From Actinomycetales bacterium (GTDB lineage: Bacteria > Actinomycetota > Actinomycetes > Actinomycetales > Dermatophilaceae), in NCBI GenBank assembly GCA_002748155.1, contig PDRO01000003.1:62001-126000 (forward strand): DNA of 64,000 bases. Direction: 5' to 3'. Below, piece by piece: positions 17,684 through 26,071 of this stretch (within the stretch, counting starts at the first letter, position 1; each line of letters begins with the position of its first letter). Position numbers and translations under genes: made by a program. The notes beneath the pieces were generated by a model that was not told the DNA's origin, made no database searches, and saw only the letters and a list, made by a program, of their open reading frames with translations.

Positions 17684-18637
17684 GTGATAACACACCGTGG
17701 AAAACGGAAACCAGTACTCCTCGTGCTGTGCTCCCTCTGGTGCATCGTCGGATGCGTGAGCAACAATCCCCGCAACACGTCAGGCGTTAGTGATCTTCTC
17801 GTGCAGGAGGCGGTGGCTTTTCGGGCGCCCAACGGTTTGTTCAGACCGCCAGGGGTTAGTGGCGCTGTTCAGCCTGTGACGTGGCTGCAAGCACTTAACG
17901 AAGGAGTCGAAAAGACATCAGGATCACCCACGAGCCCACCCGGCCAGGGTTCGATTAGTGCGACCTACCTCTTCGCGCGCCTTCTTGACCAGCGCTTCAA
18001 GGAAGCTGCGAACTCTGCCACCGGCGATACGCTCTACTCGTCCTTGGAATCGCAGTCGACGCCAGTAGTGGATCGATTAAAGGCTGGAGCAGCTTTGCGA
18101 AAACTTGGTGACGAACGGTGGTCCGAGGCCAAGAAGCTCGCGATCGAAGTCGCAGGAAAACAGGCCGGTCCGATATCTTCGCAAGAGTTGGCAGGTTATC
18201 TTGAAATCATGGAGCCGGCAGCTGTCATTGACAACGAGTTGCCGCTGCAAGCTTTGGTCGAGTTCACGCCAGGTGCGAATGAGCAATTACAGAGGTCTGC
18301 TTGGGCAGCGCTCTACTTGAGTTATCTCTTTTCGAACCAACAAGAGGTTACCCGTATGTTCGGGAGTATGGTCCGAGACCTCAAGGAGGTCGCCCTAGAT
18401 CCGGATACGCCAGTACCTGAACTGATCCTTGCAGCCGGCGTCTTGTCGGCTTCGTCCCAGGTGACGCTAGAACAAGCAGAATCGCGTCGAATTGGAATGA
18501 GGATACGCGAGAATGCGGGTTGCCGCGATTCGAAGGCACTGTACTCGGCGACAGGGGAAGGCAGTGGTCCATGCAGTTTAATGCTCACCCTGAGTGTGCG
18601 ATCCGTACCTTTGGCAGTGCCTGAGGAGGGCCTATGA
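17684..18637 (+). CDS. Predicted lipoprotein, first gene of an ABC transporter operon
   Basis: A 317-residue exported protein with a lipoprotein signal: basic HRGKRKP, the hydrophobic run VLLVLCSLWCIVGC, lipobox IVGC and the lipid-bearing Cys at 24. I start at GTG 17684 because AAAAGGG lies six bases ahead and the signal peptide then begins immediately; the frame is open back to 17465 but that part looks non-coding. The mature part is mostly helical and without a family I recognise; a pair of Cys (in NAGCRDS and GPCSLM) near the C-terminus could form a disulfide. Its TGA overlaps the ATG of the ABC ATPase. GC is lower than in flanking genes, which suggests transfer. It may be a periplasmic-side partner or immunity component of the transporter. 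Confidence 0.75.
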   Translation: MITHRGKRKPVLLVLCSLWCIVGCVSNNPRNTSGVSDLLVQEAVAFRAPNGLFRPPGVSGAVQPVTWLQALNEGVEKTSGSPTSPPGQGSISATYLFARLLDQRFKEAANSATGDTLYSSLESQSTPVVDRLKAGAALRKLGDERWSEAKKLAIEVAGKQAGPISSQELAGYLEIMEPAAVIDNELPLQALVEFTPGANEQLQRSAWAALYLSYLFSNQQEVTRMFGSMVRDLKEVALDPDTPVPELILAAGVLSASSQVTLEQAESRRIGMRIRENAGCRDSKALYSATGEGSGPCSLMLTLSVRSVPLAVPEEGL

Positions 18638-19287
18638 CCGGTGGTGTGGCAGTGGACATCGACGGCGTGGACAAGTTCTACGGATCCGGCGCCTCGACGA
18701 TACGGGTTCTAAAAGACGTTTCATTTCACGCAGCTCGAGGAGAAGTCGTGTGGCTGCGGGGTCAGTCTGGAGCCGGGAAGTCCTCCTTGCTGAGAATTGC
18801 CGGGCTGTTGTCCGAGCCGTCTTCGGGTTCAGTGTCTATTCTAGGAAAACAGGTCACTTCGCGGAAGATGGCTACTGAATTGCGACGACGGAGCATCGGG
18901 ATCGTTTTCCAATCGAGCAATCTCCTCCCGGATTTGACGGTGGTCCAGAATATTGCCCTGGCGGCAGGGTGCAACTCGGAGACTCGGATCGTTGCGCAAC
19001 TCGAGGCATTCGGTCTCGGTGGAATTGCAGAGCGTTCAGCCAAACAAATAAGCGGCGGGGAAGCTCAGCGCGTGGCTCTATGCAGGGCTCTAACCAATGC
19101 TCCCGCGGTGCTGCTGGCCGACGAGCCGACTTCTGGGTTGGATCAGACCAATGCTGACATTGTGCGCATGGGCATCAAGCAAGCCAGTCTCGAGGGGTGC
19201 GCGGTAGTGATCGCGAGTCATGATGCGCATTCGGAGAGCGTTTGCGATCGAACAATAGAGATGAAGGATGGCAGGATTGTTTCATAG
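18634..19287 (+). CDS. ABC transporter ATPase, MacB/LolD type
   Basis: A 217-residue nucleotide-binding subunit with Walker A GQSGAGKSS, Q-loop VFQSSNLLPDLTV, signature ISGGEAQR, Walker B VLLADEPTSG, and switch histidine in ASHDAH. The short length and sequence style match the LolD/MacB group that pairs with FtsX-like permeases; lactococcin-972 export ATPases also belong here. It overlaps the lipoprotein gene by four bases and the permease gene by 20 bases, so the three are one translationally coupled operon. Such systems use ATP to drive mechanical work on envelope substrates or peptides rather than ordinary import. Substrate unknown. Confidence 0.92.
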   Translation: MTGGVAVDIDGVDKFYGSGASTIRVLKDVSFHAARGEVVWLRGQSGAGKSSLLRIAGLLSEPSSGSVSILGKQVTSRKMATELRRRSIGIVFQSSNLLPDLTVVQNIALAAGCNSETRIVAQLEAFGLGGIAERSAKQISGGEAQRVALCRALTNAPAVLLADEPTSGLDQTNADIVRMGIKQASLEGCAVVIASHDAHSESVCDRTIEMKDGRIVS

Positions 19288-20500
19288 ATTGAGGGCGCTG
19301 GTAATTCCGGAGTTTCTCGTCAACCTCACTCGCCAGCGGCCCATACTTAGTCTTTTGGTGGTATGCGTCGTGGCTTTTCTCGTGTGCGATGGAGTAGTTG
19401 GGGCCGGCTTGAGCCGCTATGCCGAGAGCGTGCAGTATCGATCTGCGCTCAATCTGATAGAGGTATCTGCCGTTGCGCCGTCCGCCCGGCGCGAACTTGA
19501 CGCGAGCAGCTTGGAAGAGATGCGCCAGATCGACGGTGTTACTGGGGTATACCCGTGGGGGCAAGTTGATCTAGCCATGAGTGATCCGGCCGATTGGCCC
19601 GATGCGAATGAGAACCCAGGCAATCTAGGGGCCACGCCCGCCGTTCCGGGACTGCTACCACCCACGGTGGCGGGTAAAGTGCCGGATGATGGACTCGGGC
19701 CGGATGAGATCGCGCTGCCGCATGAGGTTCCTGGAGGCTTTCTCGATGACCTCCTAGGGCAGACCGTCGTATTCGAGTCCACGCGGCCTGTTGAGCCCGG
19801 GGTTGGGGAGCCGGTTCGCTATGAGATGCGTGTAGTTGCTATTGTGGACAACAGCACCCCCGGAGACGCCGGACCAACGCCGTCGTTCGTGTCGCCAGCA
19901 TCATTCGCTGAGCTTTTGGAACTGACTCGGCCTCCGGGAGGAGCCTCACGGCAACTCGTTACCGCCTACGTGCGAGCCCGGTCGGCTGACGACGTCCCCA
20001 GGATACAGGCTGAGTTGTCCGAACGGGGTTTTGCTGTCGCCAGCATGGCTAGTCGACTAACGTCGCTGACAGGTCTATTCTCGGTCTTGCGTTGGGTGGG
20101 CTACCTTTTCGGTTTCATAGTTTTGGGCATGTGTCTGATGGCTGGTGGGGCGATGGGCTCGACCTGGGCCCAGCATCGACGGCGTGACATCGGACTCTTG
20201 AAAGCAGTTGGTTGGACACGAAAGGAAATCCACGGGGCACTACTTGCGGAGTTGGGGGGATTCGGTCTTGTTGCCGGACTGGCCGGCGTGGTTTTGGGAA
20301 ATGCGGCTTCGTACGTTGCGACCGCTATCGTCGCTGGGTTGAACATTGAGATGCTGCCGGTGGTTGCTTGGCAGCCCCCAGGGGTGTCGAACTCGGTTCT
20401 TGCCTTGATCCTGGTTCCTCTCGCAGTTTGTGTTGGAGGGTTGCGACACACCTTTAAAGCGAGTGCACTAAACCCCGACGAGACACTTCGCGACCTTTGA
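19268..20500 (+). CDS. FtsX-like ABC permease, MacB type
   Basis: A 410-residue permease with the MacB layout: one N-terminal membrane segment (about 26-48, LSLLVVCVVAFLVCDGVVGAG), a large extracytoplasmic domain (about 50-270), then three C-terminal membrane segments (starting near 275, 320 and 370) separated by the cytoplasmic loop RRRDIGLLKAVGWTRKEI typical of FtsX domains. A single permease gene implies a homodimer. The start overlaps the 3' end of the ATPase gene. No further gene of the operon follows for 700 bases. It should act with the lipoprotein and ATPase in export or extraction of a peptide or lipid-linked substrate, or in self-protection from one; this is inference. Confidence 0.9.
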   Translation: MAGLFHRLRALVIPEFLVNLTRQRPILSLLVVCVVAFLVCDGVVGAGLSRYAESVQYRSALNLIEVSAVAPSARRELDASSLEEMRQIDGVTGVYPWGQVDLAMSDPADWPDANENPGNLGATPAVPGLLPPTVAGKVPDDGLGPDEIALPHEVPGGFLDDLLGQTVVFESTRPVEPGVGEPVRYEMRVVAIVDNSTPGDAGPTPSFVSPASFAELLELTRPPGGASRQLVTAYVRARSADDVPRIQAELSERGFAVASMASRLTSLTGLFSVLRWVGYLFGFIVLGMCLMAGGAMGSTWAQHRRRDIGLLKAVGWTRKEIHGALLAELGGFGLVAGLAGVVLGNAASYVATAIVAGLNIEMLPVVAWQPPGVSNSVLALILVPLAVCVGGLRHTFKASALNPDETLRDL

Positions 20501-21205
20501 CGAGGTGCGTGGTGTGGTTTTTCATAGTGTCGGGCATCCTGGGGTCTTGTGAATGGGCAAAGTTGTCAGTCGGCGTCATCAGTGTGTTTGTCAGGGGATC
20601 GGTCGAGACACGATGACCGCACTGGTTCGCGCAGGAGCCGGTCAGGTAGGCACTGGCGGGGGTGCTGATCACGACCCCTGTCGAACCGGTAGCAGGTGAA
20701 CGATCAACGCTCGACGGCCTTCGGTGAGCGCGGCAGTTATGTCGGTGTCCTAGTCCACCAGGAAGCCCGGCCGTGAACTGCGCCATATGAGCACACCCGG
20801 TGGGCACGTGATCACCGGTAACCGCCACCCGTTCTCGACGCCGGCGGATCCAGATCCCGACTACACGCTGCCTTGGGATGATCCCATTGTGTATTTGGAT
20901 GTGATTATGTTCGGCGTGTTAGGATTACTTGAGATGACGGCTCCACTCTAGAAAAAGCGACTTAGGCGTTGTTCTCGAAAGCGGTTAGGGAGGGCTTGCC
21001 GTCGATAACTCGAGTTGGAGCCACGTAATTCGTTTTACTGGTGTATCTGAAGGAACCGCGGTCAGTGGTAAGCTGGCACCGCGGGGACGCCAAGGCCATT
21101 TTGGTAGGGATCGCGAGGTGCGCCTAAGAGTGTTGGAGGTTGAAGGAGCTGTTGGTAAAGATGCTGAAGCGAGCGAGATCAATTAGGCTAGCAGAGGTCC
21201 GGACT
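20501..21205 (+). other. Gene-poor stretch with coding relics in the island
   Basis: No gene here is convincing. A 54-codon frame at 20787-20951 (MSTPGGHVITGNRHPF ... YLDVIMFGVLGLLEMTAPL) ends hydrophobic but has no clear ribosome site. From about 20994 to 21186 a start-less frame reads like the tail of a protein (SHVIRFTGVSEGTAVSGKL ... EGAVGKDAEASEIN). Both lie between the ABC operon and a lipoprotein gene. Base composition falls toward the right. These look like debris of transferred DNA. Confidence 0.3.
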
Positions 21206-21805
21206 ATGAGGAAAGCTCTCTCGGCTGCTTTCATTGCCGTGCTCTCCCTGGCTGTGACGTCATGCGCATCAAACGATGAGGCGGGGGCTAGGCATTTCGG
21301 CATATTCAAAGTATCCGACAGTAGTAAGACTATCGAAATGGATGGAGTTGTTGCGACGGGAACCCTTGCCGATTTTGAGGAACTGTATCAGGAATACCCT
21401 GATGTTAATCAACTCAATATAGTGAACTGCGACGGATCAGAAGATGACGAAACGAATCTGATGCTCGCCAGGAAAATCCATGACAGTAAGATCAGCACGC
21501 ACGTCATGGACGGCGGGGTAGTAGCATCTGGTGGAGTGGATCTGTTTCTCGCGGGAACGAAAAGAACTGTAGGAAAGAACGTTAGGATTGGCGTTCACTC
21601 TTGGGCTGATGCGGGGGTCAAGGCTACTGATTATCCGAAAGGCCATGAAGAGCACAGGAAATATATAGAATACTATAAGAGCATTGGTTTCGACCAGCAG
21701 AGCGCCGAAGGATTCTACTACTTCACGATCTACGCGGCTTCACCGTCTGGTATTCACTACATGACAGAAGATGAAATGGCCAAGTATAAGGTGCTCACGG
21801 AATAG
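21206..21805 (+). CDS. Lipoprotein with ClpP/crotonase-like fold
   Basis: A 199-residue exported protein. Residues 1-20 form a lipoprotein signal (MRKALSAAFIAVLSLAVTSC, Cys20 lipidated). The rest resembles periplasmic ClpP-like proteins of the COG3904 type: NIVNCDGSEDDETNLMLARK (the usual place of the GGS strand), GVVASGGVDLFLAGTKRTVG, and RIGVHSWADAG, followed by FYYFTIYAASPSGIHYMTEDE. The serine in VVASGGVD occupies the expected nucleophile region, but activity is not proven. GC is about 40-48% in several 60-base lines, far below the chromosome, and codon use differs sharply, so it was probably acquired. ATG 21206 follows AGAGG by nine bases. No coupled neighbour. Confidence 0.7.
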   Translation: MRKALSAAFIAVLSLAVTSCASNDEAGARHFGIFKVSDSSKTIEMDGVVATGTLADFEELYQEYPDVNQLNIVNCDGSEDDETNLMLARKIHDSKISTHVMDGGVVASGGVDLFLAGTKRTVGKNVRIGVHSWADAGVKATDYPKGHEEHRKYIEYYKSIGFDQQSAEGFYYFTIYAASPSGIHYMTEDEMAKYKVLTE

Positions 21806-21949
21806 GGGAAAGGCTGCGACGATCGATGGCGTTGCTGGCGGGCGTTACCAGTGGAGACTGGCCGCGTCCCAGGAGTGCATCGGGTCATGGGACGCCACCT
21901 CGTGTGGTGGCGGTGGCCTCGCGTTCGTGTCTGCGTTGACGCGGGGTGA

Positions 21950-22620
21950 CTAAGCCCGAATCCGCTGACGGTCCTGGGCCGACCGCGTGGTGACCTGCAC
22001 GAAACCGTCGCCAGACGGCGGGTCCCGCCCCGCTTGTAGCAGGTTCGGCCGGAAATGGTATCTGCGCAGGCGCTATCGGCGGCCGAGCCTACCAAACATG
22101 GCGCTCCTGCCTGCAAAGCAGCACCGAAACGTAGCAAACCAACGGATGACTGTCGACTACCGCCACCTTGGCTTCAATCACCAACACTTGGGCCAACCGC
22201 ATGGTGACCTGCACGGAACCGACCACCAATAGGAGCATCCAGATGGCGGGTGGTCGTGACCGCGTCGGCGACCAGCCGTTCCGCGTTCGCAGCCATCCCG
22301 GCCACGAGTGAGGCGACCTTCAAGCCGGCGTCCGCGCCCTTGTCACCCGGAACCCCTCAGGTGCTCGTCGGCCACGGTTCCAAGCCCCGCTCGGTCCGCC
22401 AACGCCAGGGACCGGGACCAGTCCGGTCGAAGACACCAGACTGGAATCGTCGAACTCGATCGACGTCCGGCCAAGAGGATGCAGAGAGTCGCATCTACGA
22501 GATGCCCCTCGCGTCGCGGTCGAATCCTTGCCTTGACAACACCGATTCTCCCGCCCCGCAAGGGCATTCTCACGTCACGACGCGCTCACCCCACCCACCC
22601 ATCGGTGGATTCGGGTTAAG
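21950..22620. mobile_element. Internally deleted IS1380-family element
   Basis: A 22-base left end, CTAAGCCCGAATCCGCTGAC and two more bases (21950-21971), matches the reverse complement of the right end (22599-22620) at 17 of 22 positions. Inside, on the minus strand, is the broken 5' part of an IS1380-like transposase gene. The element is about 670 bp, compared with the 1.6-2 kb usual for the family, so most of the transposase is gone and it cannot move itself. It forms the right boundary of the low-GC island. I did not find a clear target duplication. Confidence 0.6.
22232..22480 (-). pseudogene. IS1380-family transposase, 5' fragment with frameshifts
   Basis: Three minus-strand pieces in different frames join into the recognisable N-terminus of IS1380 transposases: IEFDDSSLVSSTGLVPV, then LALADRAGLGTVADEHLRG, then DKGADAGLKVASLVAGMAAN. 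The family pattern is FDDPNLVSxAGLVPVLALAERAGL ... GANAGLKVASLVAGM. At least two frameshifts separate the pieces and the DDE catalytic part is missing. It is oriented from the right terminal repeat inward, as expected. Confidence 0.7.
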
Positions 22621-22697
22621 CGCCTGGTGACAGAGAAAGGACCTGGGCAGACCCCAATCGGCTGACCCGGTGGTTCGCCGGTCGCTCGCCCAGCGCG

Positions 22698-23528
22698 TCA
22701 AGGGGAAAGACTGCGTTGGGAGGAATAGGCACTCGGCGTCAGGCCAGTGACGGCGTGGAAGTCGCGTGTGAAATGGGCCTGATCGGCATAGCCGAGCTCG
22801 GCGGCAATGTCGGACAGTGCAGGCCGGTCGACCTCGGCCAGACGGCCAGCGGCATCTTGAAGCCGTCTGCGCTGGATCAACCACTTGGGGGAGAGGCCGA
22901 CGCGTTTGGCACACAGCCGTTGCAGACTTCGCTCGGTCATGCCGAAATGCACGGTCAGGTCAGTCACCCGGGTGATCTCCGGATCGGATTCCACAAGGGC
23001 GACCACTGCGTTGATGAGGATGCCCTCGTCGTCGACCGGTTGCAGTGGTTGCAGCGCGTGCTCGACAGTCTGCGCTGCGGTGGCTTGGGCCAGCGGATGT
23101 GCCGGGTCCGGTCGGAGCAGTGTGCGCACCGCATCGATGAGTAGCGAGGAATCGATGGCCGTGACGGCGACCAGGTCGATATCCCGGTCGATGAGTGTGG
23201 CCATTGGGCAACCGAGCAGCAGGCTGCCGGCCGCTGGCTCCAGCATGGCACCGAAGGCCCAGCCGGTTCCGGACAACTCCTTGGTCGACATGCCGACCCT
23301 GGGGCCGACGAGGTGGGCGTAGTCATCGGCGACGACGAGCTGGCAAACCGGATACGGCAGCACCCGCTGGCTGGAGACCAGCCCGTCCGGCAACGACCAC
23401 ACGGGAACCCAATAGCGTCGCACCAGTCCACGTGCCGTCGGCGCCGGGTCGAAGCGGGAGATGGGCGGGCTGAAACCGGCGGTGTCCTTGAGGTGAGCCC
23501 GTTCGACGGGATCGCTCACTGGTTGCAT
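22698..23528 (-). CDS. AraC family transcriptional regulator
   Basis: DNA-binding regulator of 276 residues. The N-terminal part (about 1-170) is a DUF6597-like sensor region (RFDPAPTARGLVRRYWVPVWSLP), and the C-terminal 95 residues hold the two AraC helix-turn-helix motifs (HFGMTERSLQRLCAKRVGLSPKWLIQ and SDIAAELGYADQAHFTRDF). I start at ATG 23528 (MQPVSDP); an upstream ATG at 23597 would overlap the divergent gene. The 52-base gap to the divergent isomerase-like gene suggests that it controls that gene and itself from a shared promoter region. This arrangement of AraC regulator and mycothiol-type isomerase is frequent in actinobacteria. Confidence 0.9.
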   Translation of the reverse strand: MQPVSDPVERAHLKDTAGFSPPISRFDPAPTARGLVRRYWVPVWSLPDGLVSSQRVLPYPVCQLVVADDYAHLVGPRVGMSTKELSGTGWAFGAMLEPAAGSLLLGCPMATLIDRDIDLVAVTAIDSSLLIDAVRTLLRPDPAHPLAQATAAQTVEHALQPLQPVDDEGILINAVVALVESDPEITRVTDLTVHFGMTERSLQRLCAKRVGLSPKWLIQRRRLQDAAGRLAEVDRPALSDIAAELGYADQAHFTRDFHAVTGLTPSAYSSQRSLSP

Positions 23529-23580
23529 GTGTCGGATTCTTTCAAGCCGACGCCCCCGGCCGGGCGGCATCGTTGGGTGC

Positions 23581-24144
23581 ATGGACCGACGAAGCATCGA
23601 CTATCTCGCCAACGCTGACACCTTCGCCGCCCTCGTGGCGGCCGTCCCGGAGGGGTCGTGGGAAGCCGCCAGCCCGTGTGCAGGCTGGAGCGCGGCCGAC
23701 GTGCTTGACCACGTCATCGGCACACAACGGGACTTTTTCGCCGACCGGAGCATGACGTTGTCCGAGGCGACCGACGGTTCACCTGCCCAGCGCTGGGCCG
23801 TACACCACGAGTCAGTCGTCAGCGCGATGAACGACGAGGACTTCGCGCTCGCCGAGTACGACGGCTACTTCGGCCCGACGACAGTCGCCGACACGATGCG
23901 CGATTTCTACGGCTGGGACTTGGTCGTGCACAGATGGGATATCGGGGAGGCAGTCGGTATGCCGGTGAGCTGGAGCGACGCCGAGCGCGCCTTCGTCAAA
24001 GCTGGTCTCGAGGGCTTCGGGGATCAGTTGTACATGGAGGGGATCTGCAAACCGGCGGTTCCGGTCGCCGACGGAGCCGACGAGCAAACCCGCATCCTCG
24101 GGCTCCTTGGCCGCCGGGCCTCAGCTGCACGATCAAGGGGTTGA
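23581..24144 (+). CDS. Mycothiol-dependent maleylpyruvate isomerase-type (TIGR03086/DinB-like) protein
   Basis: A 187-residue four-helix metalloprotein of the DinB/maleylpyruvate isomerase metal-binding group. Family features are the N-terminal SIDYLANADTFAALVAAVP, the C-A-G-W-S turn (SPCAGWSAADVLDHVIGT, with a metal-ligand His) and the later WDLVVHRWDIGEAVG with another His. The role is likely mycothiol-dependent detoxification or isomerisation; the substrate is not known for this subgroup. It is transcribed away from an AraC regulator with only 52 bases between the start codons, and ends at a strong hairpin shared with the convergent aldehyde dehydrogenase gene. Confidence 0.85.
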   Translation: MDRRSIDYLANADTFAALVAAVPEGSWEAASPCAGWSAADVLDHVIGTQRDFFADRSMTLSEATDGSPAQRWAVHHESVVSAMNDEDFALAEYDGYFGPTTVADTMRDFYGWDLVVHRWDIGEAVGMPVSWSDAERAFVKAGLEGFGDQLYMEGICKPAVPVADGADEQTRILGLLGRRASAARSRG

Positions 24145-24145
24145 C

Positions 24146-24189
24146 CACGTGCACGAAACCGACGCTCCGGCGCCGGTTTCGTGCACGTG
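24146..24189. terminator. Perfect 16-bp hairpin, copy 2 of the repeated element
   Basis: CACGTGCACGAAACCG (24146-24161) pairs with CGGTTTCGTGCACGTG (24174-24189), loop 12 bases. The inner 12 bp are identical to the hairpin at 6111-6146, and this copy also lies between convergent genes, so it probably ends transcription from both directions. Confidence 0.75.
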
Positions 24190-24227
24190 AGGAGGGTCTG
24201 GCGGAGCGCCATGACGGTGGCGGTGCT

Positions 24228-25847
24228 TCAGGCGCGTCCGAGGTGGCCGAGCAGTTTGACCGCCATGGTCATCACGTTGGCGTAGGTCTCGTCGCTGAGG
24301 CCCCAGTGCGGCCCGAACCGTAAGAAGTACTGGGTGGCGACCGCCTGCACTTCGGTGTAGCGGAGGATGCCTTCCGCTCCTTGGCGCCGGCCCATTCCGG
24401 ACGAGCGCATGCCACCCATCGGCGCGTCGATGCTCGCGAAGGTCGCACTGAAACCCTCGTTGATGTTGACCGTGCCGCACTTGATCCGGTTAGCAACCGA
24501 GCGGGCGTGAGCGGTGTTGCGGCTGTAGACCGCGGCATTGAGCCCGTAGTCGCCCGCATTGGCCAGCTCGACCGCTTCGTCCTCGGAGTGGACGGGATAG
24601 ACCGAGATGACCGGGCCGAAGGTCTCGTCGCCGTGGCAGGCCATCGCCGAGGTAACACCTTCGAGGATGGTCGGCTCGTAGAAGTACGGGCCGATGTCGG
24701 GACGGGCCTTGCCGCCGGCGAGCACCGTGGCACCGTGCGCGACGGCATCGTCGACATGGTCCGCGACGACCTTCAGCTGCTCGGCCGAGATCAGCGAGCC
24801 CATGTCGATGCCCCAGTCGTGGCTCGGCCCCAGCCGCATGGCTTTGGTCAGGTCGACGAACTTCGCAACGAAGTCGTCGTAGATCTCGGCAGCGACGTAG
24901 AGCCGCTCGGTCGACACACAGAGCTGACCGCCGTTGGAGAAAGCGGCCCGGACGGCGCCCTCGGCAGCCCGTTCGACGTCGGCGTCAGCGAGCACGATGA
25001 TCGGGTTCTTGCCGCCCAACTCCAGCGAGCAGCCGATGAGCTGCTCGGCGCACTGCTTGGCGACGTGCTTACCGGTTGCGGTCGAGCCGGTGAAGCACAG
25101 GTAGTCGGCTTCCTCGATCATCGGGCCACCGAGCTTGCGTCCTTCGCCGGCAACCATCTGCCACAGACCGGGCGGCAGGCCGGCCTCCTCCAGCAGTTCG
25201 AGCCCGAGCAATGCGCTGAACGGCGTGTGATGGTCGGGTTTGGAGACGACACCGTTGCCGGCCGCCAGGGCAGCGATCCCGTCGACCAGCGCCATCGTGA
25301 ACGGATAGTTCCACGGCGAGATGATCGCGACGACACCCTTGGGCGATCGGTGCTCCTCGACCCGGGTGAGCAGCGGGACGACCCCGTCCCGGCGTCGGGG
25401 TTCCAGGTGCTTCTTCAGGGTGCGGGCGTAGTACCGCGCGGTCAGGGCAACATGCAGCGGTTCGTCGAAGGCGTGGATCCGGGCCTTGCCCGACTCCCAG
25501 CAGATGAGATCCATGATCTCTTCGCGGCGGTCGAGGATCATGTCGTGCAGCTTCATGAGCATCTTGGAGCGCTCGCCGTAGCTCGTCTCGGCCCAGGTCC
25601 TGGCGACCTCACGGGAGCGAGCGAAGGCGAGGTGGACATCCTCGGGGGTCGATTTCGGGATCGACCCGAGTGGTTGTCCGGTCGCCGGGGCGTGAATCAT
25701 GGTGGATTCCCCGGACGAGGCGACCAGGCGCCGGGTGAGGTGGCGCACGAAGGACTGGTCTAGAGCGTAGGTGGCACCCAAGTCGTGCTCGGGGTCGAGT
25801 GGGTCGGAGGGGCGCTTCTTGCCGGACGTGTGCTGTCGCGTCGTCAT
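24228..25847 (-). CDS. Aldehyde dehydrogenase, GabD2-type succinate-semialdehyde dehydrogenase
   Basis: NAD(P)-dependent aldehyde oxidation. The 539 residues carry the ALDH landmarks: ISPWNYPFTMALVDGIAALA, CFTGSTATGKHVAKQ, the general-base Glu in SLELGGKNPII, the nucleophilic Cys in SNGGQLCVSTERLYV, and ETFGPVISVYP. Segment by segment it resembles mycobacterial GabD2, including the cofactor loop DMGSLISAEQLK and the end APMGGMRSSGMGRR. The N-terminal 50 residues are variable. It is transcribed away from the WS/DGAT-reductase genes, so a fatty-aldehyde substrate is possible instead of succinate semialdehyde; sequence alone does not decide. Confidence 0.9.
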   Translation of the reverse strand: MTTRQHTSGKKRPSDPLDPEHDLGATYALDQSFVRHLTRRLVASSGESTMIHAPATGQPLGSIPKSTPEDVHLAFARSREVARTWAETSYGERSKMLMKLHDMILDRREEIMDLICWESGKARIHAFDEPLHVALTARYYARTLKKHLEPRRRDGVVPLLTRVEEHRSPKGVVAIISPWNYPFTMALVDGIAALAAGNGVVSKPDHHTPFSALLGLELLEEAGLPPGLWQMVAGEGRKLGGPMIEEADYLCFTGSTATGKHVAKQCAEQLIGCSLELGGKNPIIVLADADVERAAEGAVRAAFSNGGQLCVSTERLYVAAEIYDDFVAKFVDLTKAMRLGPSHDWGIDMGSLISAEQLKVVADHVDDAVAHGATVLAGGKARPDIGPYFYEPTILEGVTSAMACHGDETFGPVISVYPVHSEDEAVELANAGDYGLNAAVYSRNTAHARSVANRIKCGTVNINEGFSATFASIDAPMGGMRSSGMGRRQGAEGILRYTEVQAVATQYFLRFGPHWGLSDETYANVMTMAVKLLGHLGRA

Positions 25848-26071
25848 CCCTCAAGGGTGACCGATCACCGTCCTCTTGCGAGCAGAGCGTGACCACGCTC
25901 ACCCGGATAACCGGGACCTGCGTCCGTGGTGTTCGGACGCCGCCTCTTATGAGATTCTATGCCGATCCCGAATTGTCGCGGCGGCCACCCCCGGCTCAGC
26001 CGTCGGCACTCCAGGTCAGCAGTGGCAGTCCCATCGATGGTGGACACGTTGTCCCGGAAGGTTAGGTGCAT

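Noticed and set aside
20454..20828. A 124-codon minus-strand frame overlapping the permease 3' end
   Set aside because: No ribosome site, no recognisable domain, and His/Thr/Pro-rich composition unlike the neighbouring island genes.
17014..22622. A prophage
   Set aside because: No integrase, terminase, capsid or other phage gene was found; only transposase relics mark the edges.
22250..22630. A 126-codon plus-strand frame
   Set aside because: It is antisense to the IS1380 transposase relic and covers its terminal repeat.
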